Assembly: GCF_018362975.1 (NCBI RefSeq) | Contig: NZ_CP074371.1 | Location: forward strand, 5,394,001 to 5,458,000 | Length of the DNA: 64,000 bases | Direction of reading: 5' to 3' | Source: Nocardia tengchongensis | Lineage (GTDB): Bacteria > Actinomycetota > Actinomycetes > Mycobacteriales > Mycobacteriaceae | Shown: piece after piece, positions 44,302-55,053 of the stretch | Numbering within the stretch: position 1 is the first letter of the stretch | Layout of the letters: every line of letters starts with the position of its first letter | Position numbers and translations under genes: made by a program | Notes under the pieces: model-generated | The model's database searches: none | Told to the model about the DNA's origin: nothing | The model's input: only the letters and a program-made list of their open reading frames with translations

Positions 44302-44742
44302 GTGCCCACGCCTACCGATTTCGAGCGCATGTTGCGCGGGGCCGCTCTGCGTGTGACCGCACCGCGGCTCGCGGTACTGACCGCGGTGCACGAGCATCCC
44401 CACTCCGACACCGACTCGATCCTCGGATTCGTCCGCGAAACCCTGGGTGGGGTGTCACATCAGGCCGTGTACGACGTTCTCAAAGCTTTGACCAGCGCGG
44501 GGCTGATCCGCCGCATCCAGCCGATGGGATCGGTCGCCCTCTACGAGACCCGCGTCGGCGACAACCACCACCACGTCGTGTGCCGCACCTGCGGCGTCAT
44601 CGCCGACGTCGACTGCGCGGTCGGCGACGCACCCTGCCTCACCGCCTCCGACACCAACGGCTTCGCGCTCGACGAAGCCGAGGTCATCTACTGGGGCCTG
44701 TGCCCCGACTGCTCGAAAACCGCTGCCACACAAAACAAGTAG
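44302..44742 (+). CDS. furA: FurA, peroxide/iron-responsive repressor
   Basis: Fur-family repressor of 146 residues. The winged helix covers residues 5-85 ([18 protein letters not shown] is the recognition region). [10 protein letters not shown] near residue 93 and CPDCSK near the end supply metal-site and structural zinc residues. GTG 44302 is the start; longer frames upstream are Arg-rich filler crossing the promoter. Followed by katG 54 bases on, the standard actinobacterial arrangement in which FurA represses katG. Confidence 0.92.
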   Translation: MPTPTDFERMLRGAALRVTAPRLAVLTAVHEHPHSDTDSILGFVRETLGGVSHQAVYDVLKALTSAGLIRRIQPMGSVALYETRVGDNHHHVVCRTCGVIADVDCAVGDAPCLTASDTNGFALDEAEVIYWGLCPDCSKTAATQNK

Positions 44743-47000
<2,258 letters not shown>

Positions 47001-47027
47001 TCGCTCCGGTCTGATCCATCGGTAACC

Positions 47028-47065
47028 GTGGTGCCCCCGAACCGTTCGCGGTTCGGGGGCACCAC
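47028..47065. terminator. strong hairpin with TTCG loop after katG
   Basis: A perfect 17-base-pair stem (47028-47044 with 47049-47065) closed by a TTCG tetraloop lies 28 bases after katG and before the convergent DUF2786-like gene. Suitable for both directions. Confidence 0.88.
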
Positions 47066-47083
47066 GCGTATCGGGCCGATCGA

Positions 47084-47626
47084 TCAGGCCACGGTCTGAA
47101 TCCGAACGCGGCCGACGAAACGGCGGGCGACTTCGGCGCCGTCATGGTTGTAGGCGTTCATCAGCTCGGTCAGCTCCGCGACGAGCGCCCGCAACGCCAC
47201 CGAGTCGAATCCGTCGGCGTCGGTGGCCCACGCGGCGGGGACAGCGCCGACAGTGATGAGAATCCCTGCCTGCGCGGGCGCTTCGACGGTATAAGTCAGC
47301 TGGGCGGGAGCCTTAAGCAGCGCACTGATCACCGCCAAGTCGCCTTCTCCATCCGCGAGAGTGGCCATCCGGGCCAGCGCGATGTCGTCGGCGATCATCT
47401 CCGCGATACGCGACAGACTCGCATGCCTACCCGGATGGGCATGGCGCGCACCGTAATTGCGGTCACCCGGCCGAACAGACGTCGCCGCCGACTTGCTCAA
47501 CAGGCGGTCCAGCATGCGTTGCGCCGCCGCTCGTTCGGCAGCCCCGGTGCGCGGATGCTCGATGAGACTGCGCAACCGCTGGATTCGGCCGATCATCACC
47601 CCAGCCATGGACTCCCCTTCTGCCAT
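47084..47626 (-). CDS. DUF2786-like hypothetical protein
   Basis: 180 residues. The first helix pair, GRIQRLRSLIEHPRTGAAER with AAAQRMLDRLL, resembles DUF2786, a short helical domain seen in many phage and actinobacterial proteins. A middle Arg/His-rich linker leads to a second domain (LTYTVEAPAQAGILITVGA to ALVAELTELMNAYN) that I cannot name. ATG 47626 is used; ATG 47608 is an alternative. Confidence 0.6.
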   Translation of the reverse strand: MAEGESMAGVMIGRIQRLRSLIEHPRTGAAERAAAQRMLDRLLSKSAATSVRPGDRNYGARHAHPGRHASLSRIAEMIADDIALARMATLADGEGDLAVISALLKAPAQLTYTVEAPAQAGILITVGAVPAAWATDADGFDSVALRALVAELTELMNAYNHDGAEVARRFVGRVRIQTVA

Positions 47627-47786
47627 CGGACCCCGATCATGCCAGCGACGGGAACCGCTGGGCTAGATGCGGTGGTGGTGGTTTCGGCCGCCGTGGCGGC
47701 CGGGTAATTTCGAGTTCGAAGGTTCGAATGCGCATGTCCGCATGTGAGCATGGGAAATTTTTGCCGACATATCGGTGACATAGCAC

Positions 47787-47800
47787 TAGAACCTGTTCTA
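47787..47800. promoter_or_regulatory. KstR-type operator
   Basis: TAGAACCTGTTCTA is a perfect 14-base dyad and fits the established KstR consensus TnnAACnnGTTnnA of cholesterol catabolism. It ends 10 bases before the hydrolase start. kstR is not in this window. Confidence 0.7.
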
Positions 47801-47810
47801 TCTTGGTGGA

Positions 47811-48662
47811 GTGGATGTCACTTACGAGAACACCCGACGCGAAATCACCACCGACAAAGGCGTTCTGCGCTACCACGAAGCCGGCGACGGGCCTCCCCTA
47901 CTGCTGCTGCACGGGTCCGGGATCGGCGTCAACGGGTGGCGGAACTTTCGGGCCAACCTCGGGTTCTATGCCGACCACTTCCATTGCTACGTCCTCGAAT
48001 TCCCGGGATTCGGGGTCAGCGATCCGGTGCCCGGACATCCGGTGCTCACCGCCGTCGACTCCGTCGTACGGTTCATGGATGCCCTCGGCCTCGACTCCGC
48101 CGCCATGATCGGCAACTCCATGGGCGGAGTCGTCGCGGTCAATGTCGCCATGCAGCATCCGCAGCGCGTGGAGAAGATCATCGCGATCGGCGGGGTCGGG
48201 CACAGCCTGCTCGCGGTCAACCCGAGCGAAGGAACTCGGCTGCTGTCGGAGTTCGCCGACGCGCCCTCACGCGAAGGGCTGCAGCGCTGGCTGCGGTGCA
48301 TGATCTACGACCCCAAGATGATCACCGACGACCTCGTCGAGGAACGGTGGAACGCCGCCACCGAGCCGGCCGCCCAGGCCAGCCTGAAAGCCATGTACGG
48401 GTCCGAAGCGCTTGCGCTGCAACAGCAGTTCATGGAGAACTCCCCCACCCCGCCCTACTGGTCCATGCTGCACAAGGTGAAGAGCCCGGTGCTGATGACC
48501 TGGGGCGCCGACGACCGCCAGTGCCCGACCGACATGGCGCTCATCCCCCTGCGCCAGATCCCCAACGCCGAACTACACGTCTTCCCCAAATGCGGGCACT
48601 GGGTCATGTACGAGGCCAAGGAAGCCTTCGAACGCGTCACCCTCGAATTCCTGCACCGCTGA
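47811..48662 (+). CDS. alpha/beta hydrolase, meta-cleavage-product type
   Basis: Alpha/beta hydrolase of 283 residues, close in layout to C-C bond hydrolases such as MhpC, BphD and HsaD. LLLHGSGIGVNGWRNFRANL is the oxyanion region, GNSMGGVVA (serine near residue 105) the elbow, and FPKCGHWVMYE the histidine near residue 262. GTG 47811 start. A KstR-type dyad precedes it, so steroid-linked control is likely. HsaD itself normally sits in the hsa cluster, so this may be a paralogue. Confidence 0.85.
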   Translation: MDVTYENTRREITTDKGVLRYHEAGDGPPLLLLHGSGIGVNGWRNFRANLGFYADHFHCYVLEFPGFGVSDPVPGHPVLTAVDSVVRFMDALGLDSAAMIGNSMGGVVAVNVAMQHPQRVEKIIAIGGVGHSLLAVNPSEGTRLLSEFADAPSREGLQRWLRCMIYDPKMITDDLVEERWNAATEPAAQASLKAMYGSEALALQQQFMENSPTPPYWSMLHKVKSPVLMTWGADDRQCPTDMALIPLRQIPNAELHVFPKCGHWVMYEAKEAFERVTLEFLHR

Positions 48663-48730
48663 ACCACTTCCCGGCCATGGGCGCACGCATCCGGTGTGCG
48701 CCCGCACCCGCCGTATGCGACTCTCACCGC

Positions 48731-49150
48731 ATGCTCGAACGCGCCACCACCTCACCCAACCTCACCGACCGCGGCCGCATCCCCGCCGTGCTGCGCGTGC
48801 TCACCGAACTCGTCGCCTGGGTGACACTGCCGTGGGGGCTGGCCCACTACTCGATCGCCTGGTCGATCCTGGCGGTGATCGTGCTCATCGGCGCACCCGG
48901 CGTCTTCGCCACCCCCGGCGACAAGAAGCAGGTGACCGTCGCCGTCCCCGGCCCGGTCACCATCGGGTTCATGCTGCTGCAACTCGCGGGCGCGCTGTGG
49001 GGTGCGATCCTGATCATGCCCGGCTGGGCCGTCGCCATCGTCGGCGTCCTGGCCATGATCACTGTCATCGCCGAACTGCCGCGCTGGCGCTGGCTGCTCA
49101 CCGCGCCCGCGCGGCCCGCGACTCAGCGACCGCCGAACACCGCGGCGTGA
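48731..49150 (+). CDS. small hypothetical membrane protein
   Basis: 139 residues with four hydrophobic helices: VLRVLTELVAWVTLPWGLAHY, SIAWSILAVIVLIGAPGVFA, VTIGFMLLQLAGALWGAILI and AVAIVGVLAMITVIAELPRW, each written here as its core. Between helices 2 and 3 is a basic TPGDKKQ loop. Function unknown; such proteins are common singletons in Nocardia. Overlaps the tail of the convergent SCO6745-like gene by 28 bases. Confidence 0.6.
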   Translation: MLERATTSPNLTDRGRIPAVLRVLTELVAWVTLPWGLAHYSIAWSILAVIVLIGAPGVFATPGDKKQVTVAVPGPVTIGFMLLQLAGALWGAILIMPGWAVAIVGVLAMITVIAELPRWRWLLTAPARPATQRPPNTAA

Positions 49151-49869
49151 CAAGCGGTCAGCAAACCGATCAGCTCGTCGCTCTGCTTGTCGTCGAGCAC
49201 CGCGAACGCCGGCGCGATCAAATCCTCGGTGATCGACTCCGCCTGCATCCAACGGCCCTTCAGCTCCGCGGTGATCTCCTCGAACGGCTCCGGCCAGCCA
49301 TAGCTGCGCGCCTGATCCGGACCCGCCGACAACGGCGAACCCGCGATCAACACCGCCTGCAACGGGGTCAAACCACTACCCAGCACACCCACCAGATGCA
49401 GACCGCCCCGCAGCTCCCGCAGCACGTGAATCAACTGCAACACCAGCCCCGGCGCGTCATCGGCCTGCGGCAGCGCCCGCCACCCCGCGAACAACGGCAC
49501 ACCCGCCGGATTCGCCGCAGCCACCACCAGCCCCAACAGCTCGGCCAACCGACCGGCATCCTCGAACGAAGCCAGCTTCCGGCGCCCGAAATCCTGGCAC
49601 GCCTTCAAATACCCCTCCGCGCCCATCGCGGCCGGAGTCGACGCCGTGGCCTCCCACCCGGCACGAATCGAATCCGCGGGGAAGAACCCGAACGCCGCGG
49701 TCACCACATCGGCATCCACATCACCGAGCACACCGCCACGCCCCCGCGTATATCCCGGCAGGAAGCCCGGCACACCCGTGCTCTCCGCGAAGGCTCGCGC
49801 TTCCCGGGAGAAGAAGAATCCCCCACCGATCTGCTGGATCTGATCCTTCACCGCGGACGCTACCGACAT
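49123..49869 (-). CDS. SCO6745-family protein
   Basis: 248 residues of the actinobacterial SCO6745-like family, which has an N-terminal winged-helix-like part. FFFSREARAFAESTGVPGFL, DADVVTAAFGFFPADSIRAGW and AHGLHLVG-type helices (here GGLHLVGVLGSGLTPLQAVL) are its signature. ATG 49869 is chosen since the 44 earlier in-frame codons have no conserved content. Function unknown. Confidence 0.72.
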   Translation of the reverse strand: MSVASAVKDQIQQIGGGFFFSREARAFAESTGVPGFLPGYTRGRGGVLGDVDADVVTAAFGFFPADSIRAGWEATASTPAAMGAEGYLKACQDFGRRKLASFEDAGRLAELLGLVVAAANPAGVPLFAGWRALPQADDAPGLVLQLIHVLRELRGGLHLVGVLGSGLTPLQAVLIAGSPLSAGPDQARSYGWPEPFEEITAELKGRWMQAESITEDLIAPAFAVLDDKQSDELIGLLTACHAAVFGGR

Positions 49870-50029
49870 GTCCGGTTCCTCTCTGAACGGAAAGCGCAAT
49901 CGATCCGAGACTATTGGAGGCCCCTGCCCGCCTGCATGCGGGTCACCCGAAAGCGATCCGGAACACACCCCGAAAACCAAACCGGCTGCCCTGAAAAGCA
50001 TTTCGAAGCCGTCCGCTAACCTTCAAGCG

Positions 50030-50740
50030 GTGCTAGGACATTCACATGCGACCAGCGGCGCACTCGCCTGGTCGGCGGCAGCCGCTGCGCTACCGTTCAC
50101 CGTCTTGACCTATCCCGTAGTGCAATCCGGGGCCATCGGCTCCGTCGATCTGGTGATGGGCACCTTCCTCACCGCGGGCGCCGCGCTGCTGCCCGACGCC
50201 GACCACCCCTCGGGAACCATTTCCCATGTGCTCGGGCCCATCTCGCACTACGCGTGCAAGTTCATCTCGTGGATCTCCGGCGGGCACCGCCACGGCACCC
50301 ACTCCTTCGCCTTCGTCGCCGCCGTCACCTACGGCACCTGGGCCGGCGAACACCTGCTCGGCCGCAACTTCACCCTCGCCCTGGTGTTCTTCCTGCTCGC
50401 CCTCGCCGTCAAAGCCCTCGGACTGGCGCCCACCGGCGACGGCCTCAAATCCTGGGGCACCGTCGTCATCCTCGCCGTCTGCGGCACCTTCGCCATCGAC
50501 CACTGGATCAGCGACAAACCCCTCTGGCTGCCCTTCTCCGTCGGACTCGGCGCCCTCGCCCACCTCATCGGCGACTGCCTCACCGACCGCGGCTGCCGCC
50601 TGCTGTGGCCACTGAAACTGCGCACCCGCATCCCGATCATCGACCACACCGGCAACAAGATGGAAACCATGGTGCTGGTGCCACTGTTCGCCCTCGCCAC
50701 CCTCGGCCTGCTCTGGTACACGATCACCCACCAGCCGTGA
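50030..50740 (+). CDS. YdjM-type membrane-bound metal-dependent hydrolase
   Basis: YdjM/LexA-regulated-type membrane metal-dependent hydrolase of 236 residues. GHSHATSGALAW at the start and LLPDADHPSGTISH near residue 56 supply histidine and aspartate ligands. GGHRHGTHSF adds more, then four to five membrane helices. The start is GTG 50030. The true substrate is unknown for the family. Confidence 0.83.
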   Translation: MLGHSHATSGALAWSAAAAALPFTVLTYPVVQSGAIGSVDLVMGTFLTAGAALLPDADHPSGTISHVLGPISHYACKFISWISGGHRHGTHSFAFVAAVTYGTWAGEHLLGRNFTLALVFFLLALAVKALGLAPTGDGLKSWGTVVILAVCGTFAIDHWISDKPLWLPFSVGLGALAHLIGDCLTDRGCRLLWPLKLRTRIPIIDHTGNKMETMVLVPLFALATLGLLWYTITHQP

Positions 50741-50792
50741 CCCGGCTCGTATGATCACCACGACCACCGCAGCGGGCAGAACGGAGTCGGGC

Positions 50793-51287
50793 ATGAGTGA
50801 TCGCGAAGAACTGAGCTGGGAACTGTTCGGAGTCGCCGGCCGGGAACTGGCCCAAACCATCGCAGACGACGGCTTCGAACCCGACCTGATCCTCTCCATC
50901 GCCCGCGGCGGACTCTTCGTCGCCGGCGCCCTCGGCTACGCCCTCGACGTCAAGAACCTCCACGTCATGAACGTCGAGTTCTACACCGGCATCGACCAGC
51001 GCCTCGACCTGCCCGTCATGCTGCCCCCCGTTCCCAGCGCCGTCGACCTCACCGGCGCCACCGTCCTGGTCGCCGACGACGTCGCCGACACCGGCAAAAC
51101 CCTCAAACTGGTACGCGACTTCTGCTCCGACCACGTCGCCGAAGTCCGCTGCGCGGTCATCTACCAGAAACCGCACTCCGAAGTGGACTGCGAATACGTG
51201 TGGAAACGCACCAACAAATGGATCAACTTCCCCTGGTCGGTACAGCCGCCGGTGATCGAACGCAAACCCCGCGTCCTCGACGCCTGA
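50793..51287 (+). CDS. phosphoribosyltransferase family protein
   Basis: Type I phosphoribosyltransferase-fold protein, 164 residues. LILSIARGGLFVAGALGYAL is the pyrophosphate loop region and TVLVADDVADTGKTLKLVR the PRPP motif. The absence of purine-specific residues leaves the base uncertain: xanthine- or hypoxanthine-type, or a non-nucleotide role. ATG 50793 has ACGGAG upstream. Ends at a strong bidirectional hairpin. Confidence 0.87.
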   Translation: MSDREELSWELFGVAGRELAQTIADDGFEPDLILSIARGGLFVAGALGYALDVKNLHVMNVEFYTGIDQRLDLPVMLPPVPSAVDLTGATVLVADDVADTGKTLKLVRDFCSDHVAEVRCAVIYQKPHSEVDCEYVWKRTNKWINFPWSVQPPVIERKPRVLDA

Positions 51288-51296
51288 ACCCACGTA

Positions 51297-51353
51297 CGCG
51301 ACAACGACAACGGCCCGGAACCAGTAAGGTTCCGGGCCGTTGTCGTTGTCGCG
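51297..51353. terminator. 26-bp stem bidirectional terminator
   Basis: A perfect 26-base-pair stem (51297-51322 with 51328-51353) with a 5-base loop fills the gap between the convergent phosphoribosyltransferase and peptidyl-prolyl isomerase genes. Serves both. Confidence 0.88.
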
Positions 51354-51359
51354 AGAAGG

Positions 51360-51851
51360 TCAGACCAGCTCGGCGGACAGAATGGTGATGGCCTCGACCG
51401 GCACATCCTGGTGGCCGGACTTGTTGCCGGTCTGCACACCCTCGATGGCGTCCACGACAGCCTCGCCGTCGACGACCTTCCCGAACACCGCGTACCCGAA
51501 GCCGTCCTGGCCCGGGTAGTTCAGGAAGTTGTTGTTGCTGGTGTTGATGAAGAACTGCGCGCTGGCCGAATGCGGGGCCGAGGTGCGCGCCATGGCGACG
51601 GTGTACTTGTCGTTCTTGAGGCCGTTGGCGGCCTCGTTCTCGACCGTGTTCGGGGCCGGCTTCTGCTGCATGTTCGCAGTCAGGCCGCCGCCCTGAATCA
51701 TGAAGTTCGGGATGACGCGGTGGAACACGGTGTCCGCGTAGTGGCCCGCCTTCACGTAGTCGACGAAGTTGGCAACGGTCTTGGGTGCCTTGGCGTCGTC
51801 CAGTTCCAGGGTGATGTCCCCGGCGGAGGTCTTCAGGAGCACTTTGGTCAT
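51360..51851 (-). CDS. cyclophilin-type peptidyl-prolyl isomerase
   Basis: Cyclophilin of 163 residues, which speeds cis-trans change of proline bonds during folding. TVANFVDYVKAGHYADTVFH, RVIPNFMIQGGG, TVAMARTSAPHSASAQFFIN and FGYAVFGKVVDG cover the fold and active site (Arg, Phe, Gln, His). ATG 51851 begins the protein; no signal peptide, so cytoplasmic. Confidence 0.92.
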   Translation of the reverse strand: MTKVLLKTSAGDITLELDDAKAPKTVANFVDYVKAGHYADTVFHRVIPNFMIQGGGLTANMQQKPAPNTVENEAANGLKNDKYTVAMARTSAPHSASAQFFINTSNNNFLNYPGQDGFGYAVFGKVVDGEAVVDAIEGVQTGNKSGHQDVPVEAITILSAELV

Positions 51852-52064
51852 GCGAACCATCGTATGGGAGCGCCCAATCCAGCGACCGAGCGGCATCGAA
51901 TACCCGCCCCCTCTTCGAGGTTGAAGGGCGATGCGTGTGGTCAGGAAGTTGTGTGCGGTCGTGCGTGCCGGGATTTGTTGGAAACAGAGTTACATGCGTA
52001 GATGCGCATAGTTCCATCTCCTAATGAACGATAGTGATGCTTCGGGGACGCCGAGACGCGATCC

Positions 52065-52451
52065 TCACTCCTCGTACAGTTCCAGTGGCAGTCCGTCGGG
52101 GTCGAAGAAGAAGGCGAACCGCTTCCCCGTGTACTCATCCACCCGCACCTCCTCGACCGCCACTCCCCTCCCCCGCAGCTCAGCCAGGGCCTGCTCCACA
52201 TCGGGCACAGCAAAAGCCAGGTGCCGCAGGCCGGCAGCCTCGGGCCGGGAGGGCCGCGGCGGGGGCTCGGGGAACGAGAACAACTCGATCTGACTGCCGT
52301 CGGGCAACGCGAGATCGAGCTTGTACGAGTGCCTTTCAGCCCGATAGTTCTCGGCGAGGATCCGCAAGCCGAGGATTTCGGTATAGAACGCCTTCGATTT
52401 TCCGTAGTCGGTGGCGATGATCGCGGCGTGGTGGATTCGCAGCAGCTGCAC
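52065..52451 (-). CDS. VOC protein of the SMU1112c/YaeR type
   Basis: Glyoxalase-fold protein of 128 residues with the YaeR/SMU1112c pattern: LLRIHHAAIIATDYGKSKAF, then SYKLDLALPDGSQIELFSFP and LRHLAFAVPDVEQALAELRG. HHA, E and H residues would bind a metal. GTG 52451 is proposed as start, although its spacing from GGGGGA is short; the protein homology begins there. Function probably lactoylglutathione-like isomerisation or small-molecule binding. Confidence 0.82.
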   Translation of the reverse strand: MQLLRIHHAAIIATDYGKSKAFYTEILGLRILAENYRAERHSYKLDLALPDGSQIELFSFPEPPPRPSRPEAAGLRHLAFAVPDVEQALAELRGRGVAVEEVRVDEYTGKRFAFFFDPDGLPLELYEE

Positions 52452-52549
52452 TCCCCCGACGCTACCGCACGGCAATTGAATATTCAGCGGCCGCGCATAT
52501 AGATGACACGAAAAGTGCCGTGCCACTAGGGAATCGAGCTTGGCCGGGA

Positions 52550-53419
52550 CTAGCCGGCGAGGGCGGAAGCAGCGGCCGATAACAGCATGCCCCGATACGA
52601 TCCGCCGAACAGCACGACGTGGACGAGCAGCGGGTGCAGTTGGTGCAATGGAATCCGTTGACGCCAACCTGAATTCAGCGGGGCGATTTCCTGATAGGCG
52701 GACAGGATTCGATCGAGGTGGGGTGCGCCGAAGAGCGCGAGCATGGCCAGGTCGGTTTCGCGGTGCCCGCCGTGGGCCGCGGGGTCGATGAGTAGCGCGC
52801 GGTCGGCGGTCCACAGCACATTGCCGGACCACAGGTCGCCGTGTAGGCGGGCGGGCGGTTCGGGCGGGCCGGCCAGGTCGGTGATGCGGTCGATGACGCG
52901 GTCCAGCAGGCGCACACCGTCGCGGCCGAGTTCGGGTGCGGCGGCGGGCAGGTAGGGGGCCAGGCGGTGTTCGGCGTACCAGGGTCCCCACTCCCCCGGG
53001 CCGGCGGCGTTGCTCAGGGGCAGGGTCGCGATGTAGCCGTCCCAGGGTGCGCCGAACGAGTCCGGGGTGGCAGCGTGCAAGGTGGCGAGGTCGCGGCCGA
53101 GCTGGTCCGCGGAGGTCGCGGTGGCGGATTGCGGTGGTAGCCATGGCAGGACGAGCATGCGGGTGTCGGCTGCCAGCACCGGTGGGACGAGTGACGGGTG
53201 CGCGGCCGCGAGCCAGCGCAGTCCGGCGGCTTCGGCGGTGAGGATGCCGTCCAGGTCCGGGAGTTCGTCGGCGCCTTCATGATCGAATGCTTTGACGAAG
53301 ACGCGATGGCTGTCGGCCAGGTCGGCGTGGTACAGCGTCCAGGCGTGGCTGCGACCGAGGGTGCGCAGGCGTGCGACGGGGGTGCCGGTGAGGGCGGCGA
53401 GGTGCGCGGGCACGTCCAT
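52550..53419 (-). CDS. fructosamine kinase family protein
   Basis: Kinase-fold protein of 289 residues from the fructosamine/ketosamine-3-kinase family, which repairs glycated proteins by phosphorylating the sugar. ARLHGDLWSGNVLW (catalytic Asp) and LIDPAAHGGHRETDLAML are its signatures; RVFVKAF holds the ATP lysine. Bacterial members phosphorylate low-molecular glycated amines. Next to an XRE regulator gene on the same strand. Confidence 0.88.
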   Translation of the reverse strand: MDVPAHLAALTGTPVARLRTLGRSHAWTLYHADLADSHRVFVKAFDHEGADELPDLDGILTAEAAGLRWLAAAHPSLVPPVLAADTRMLVLPWLPPQSATATSADQLGRDLATLHAATPDSFGAPWDGYIATLPLSNAAGPGEWGPWYAEHRLAPYLPAAAPELGRDGVRLLDRVIDRITDLAGPPEPPARLHGDLWSGNVLWTADRALLIDPAAHGGHRETDLAMLALFGAPHLDRILSAYQEIAPLNSGWRQRIPLHQLHPLLVHVVLFGGSYRGMLLSAAASALAG

Positions 53420-53469
53420 GAATGCTCATTGTGCGGTATCGGAGCCTCTGGGCGGACCGACTAGTCGGA

Positions 53470-54261
53470 TCAGCTGGGTGGGCCGGTGAGCCGGTCGCGA
53501 AGCAGGGTCGCGGTGGCGGTATCGGCGGGCAGGAAGGCTTCGATCGCGAGCTCGGCGACGGTGACGTTCATCGGGGTGCCGAAAACCGTGGTGACGCTGA
53601 GGAAGGCGAGGTCGTGCCCGTCCAGGCGCAGGCGCAGCGGCACGACGGCCTGGTCGGGTTCGGGCAGGCCGGGTGCGTCCTCACCGCCGGGGTAGGCGCG
53701 CAGTTCGCTCAGCAGGGCGGCCAGGTCGGGTGAGCCGGTCACGTCGATCTGGCGTTGCAGCCGTTCGAAGAGGTGGCCGCGCCATTGCGCAAGGTTGAGG
53801 ATGTGGTCCGCGAGACCGTCGGGGTGCAGGGTGAGGCGCAGGGCGTTCACCGGCGGCCGCAGCAGCGCGGGGTCGACGCCGTCGAGGAACAGGGCGATAC
53901 CGGCATTGGCGTCGACCATGGTCCAGGCGGCGTCGATGGCCAGGGCCGGATGCGGTTCCAGACCGGTGAGTATCTGCCGGAGTGCGTCGCGCACGGGACG
54001 CATGGCGGGGGTGTCGAGTTCGGGTTCGGCGTAGACGGGGGCGTACCCGGCGGCCAGCAGCATGCGATTGCGTTCCCGCAGTGGGATGTCCAGTTCGTCG
54101 GACAGGTGCAGCAGCATCTGGCGGCTGGGCGTGGCGCGGCCGGTCTCGATGAAGCTGAGGTGCCGGGTCGAGGTGTCGGCGCGCCCGGCGAGTTCGAGCT
54201 GACTGAGGCGCCGGGTGGTGCGCCACTGTCGGAGGAGGTCGCCCGCGGTCGGTGTCGCCAT
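53470..54261 (-). CDS. XRE regulator with MmyB-like ligand domain
   Basis: 263-residue regulator. The helix-turn-helix is LSQLELAGRADTSTRHLSFIE (residues 19-38 core) and the second half is the MmyB-type ligand domain (MVDANAGIALFLDGV near residue 121). Second member of this family in the window after the one at 24679. Its target is unclear; the kinase gene directly downstream is a candidate. Confidence 0.87.
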   Translation of the reverse strand: MATPTAGDLLRQWRTTRRLSQLELAGRADTSTRHLSFIETGRATPSRQMLLHLSDELDIPLRERNRMLLAAGYAPVYAEPELDTPAMRPVRDALRQILTGLEPHPALAIDAAWTMVDANAGIALFLDGVDPALLRPPVNALRLTLHPDGLADHILNLAQWRGHLFERLQRQIDVTGSPDLAALLSELRAYPGGEDAPGLPEPDQAVVPLRLRLDGHDLAFLSVTTVFGTPMNVTVAELAIEAFLPADTATATLLRDRLTGPPS

Positions 54262-54465
54262 GCGTCGATCCTAGGAACGATCAACCACCGCAATCCATTA
54301 CCTCGCGGGTAAACGCCGTTCCCGGCCCGGCACGGGTCGGTGGGTCTGACGGCCGTGGTCGGCCAGATCGGCGCGACGAGTCGATGAAAGTGGGCGCTGG
54401 GGACCTGGTGCACGGCGGGCGCGGCCGGCGAGACGACACCGCAGGCCGGTACCCGGGGCCGCGGA

Positions 54466-55023
54466 TTACAGTTCGCGGATGACGCGGGCCGGATTGCCCG
54501 CGGCGAACACCTTCTCCGGCAGGTCGCGGGTGACGACGCTGCCCGCGCCGACGACGGTGTTCGACCCGATGGTCACTCCCGGGCAGACGATCACTCCGCC
54601 GCCGAGCCACACATTGTCACCGATGGTGATGGGTGCGGCCGTCTCCCAGCGCTGCCTGCGCAGTTCGTGGTCCTCCATCGGATGCAGGGCGGTGAGCAGC
54701 TGGGCGCGGGGCCCGATGGACACGTCGTCGCCGATGGTGACCGGGGCGCAGTCGAGGATGATGGCGTCGTAGTTGAGGAAGCTGTTGCGGCCCAGCCTGA
54801 TCAGATGCCCGTAGTCGCATTGGAATCTCGGCATGATCCAGGAGCCTTCGCCGAACGCGCCCAGCAGTTCTTCCAGGAGCACGCGCCGCTGGGCGTCCTG
54901 TCCGGCGCGGGTGGCGTTGAACATGTCGAGCAGTTGCTGACACCGGCGGCGTTCGGCGACGAGTTCGGGATCGTTGTCGCGGTAGAGCCGGCCGGCGAGC
55001 ATGCGGTCCTTGTGTTCTCCCAC
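54466..55023 (-). CDS. sugar O-acetyltransferase (maltose acetyltransferase type)
   Basis: Hexapeptide-repeat acetyltransferase of 185 residues. The N-terminal Mac helix (KDRMLAGRLYRDNDPELVAE) identifies the maltose/galactoside acetyltransferase class, and the left-handed beta-helix follows (APVTIGDDVSIGPRAQLLTA, GGGVIVCPGVTIGSNTVVGA, VFAAGNPARVIREL). The catalytic histidine is in LHPMEDHE. GTG 55023 is the start. Divergent from an LLM oxidoreductase. Confidence 0.87.
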   Translation of the reverse strand: MGEHKDRMLAGRLYRDNDPELVAERRRCQQLLDMFNATRAGQDAQRRVLLEELLGAFGEGSWIMPRFQCDYGHLIRLGRNSFLNYDAIILDCAPVTIGDDVSIGPRAQLLTALHPMEDHELRRQRWETAAPITIGDNVWLGGGVIVCPGVTIGSNTVVGAGSVVTRDLPEKVFAAGNPARVIREL

Positions 55024-55053
55024 GCGTTCATCCTGTCTGGTATCACCGGAAGG

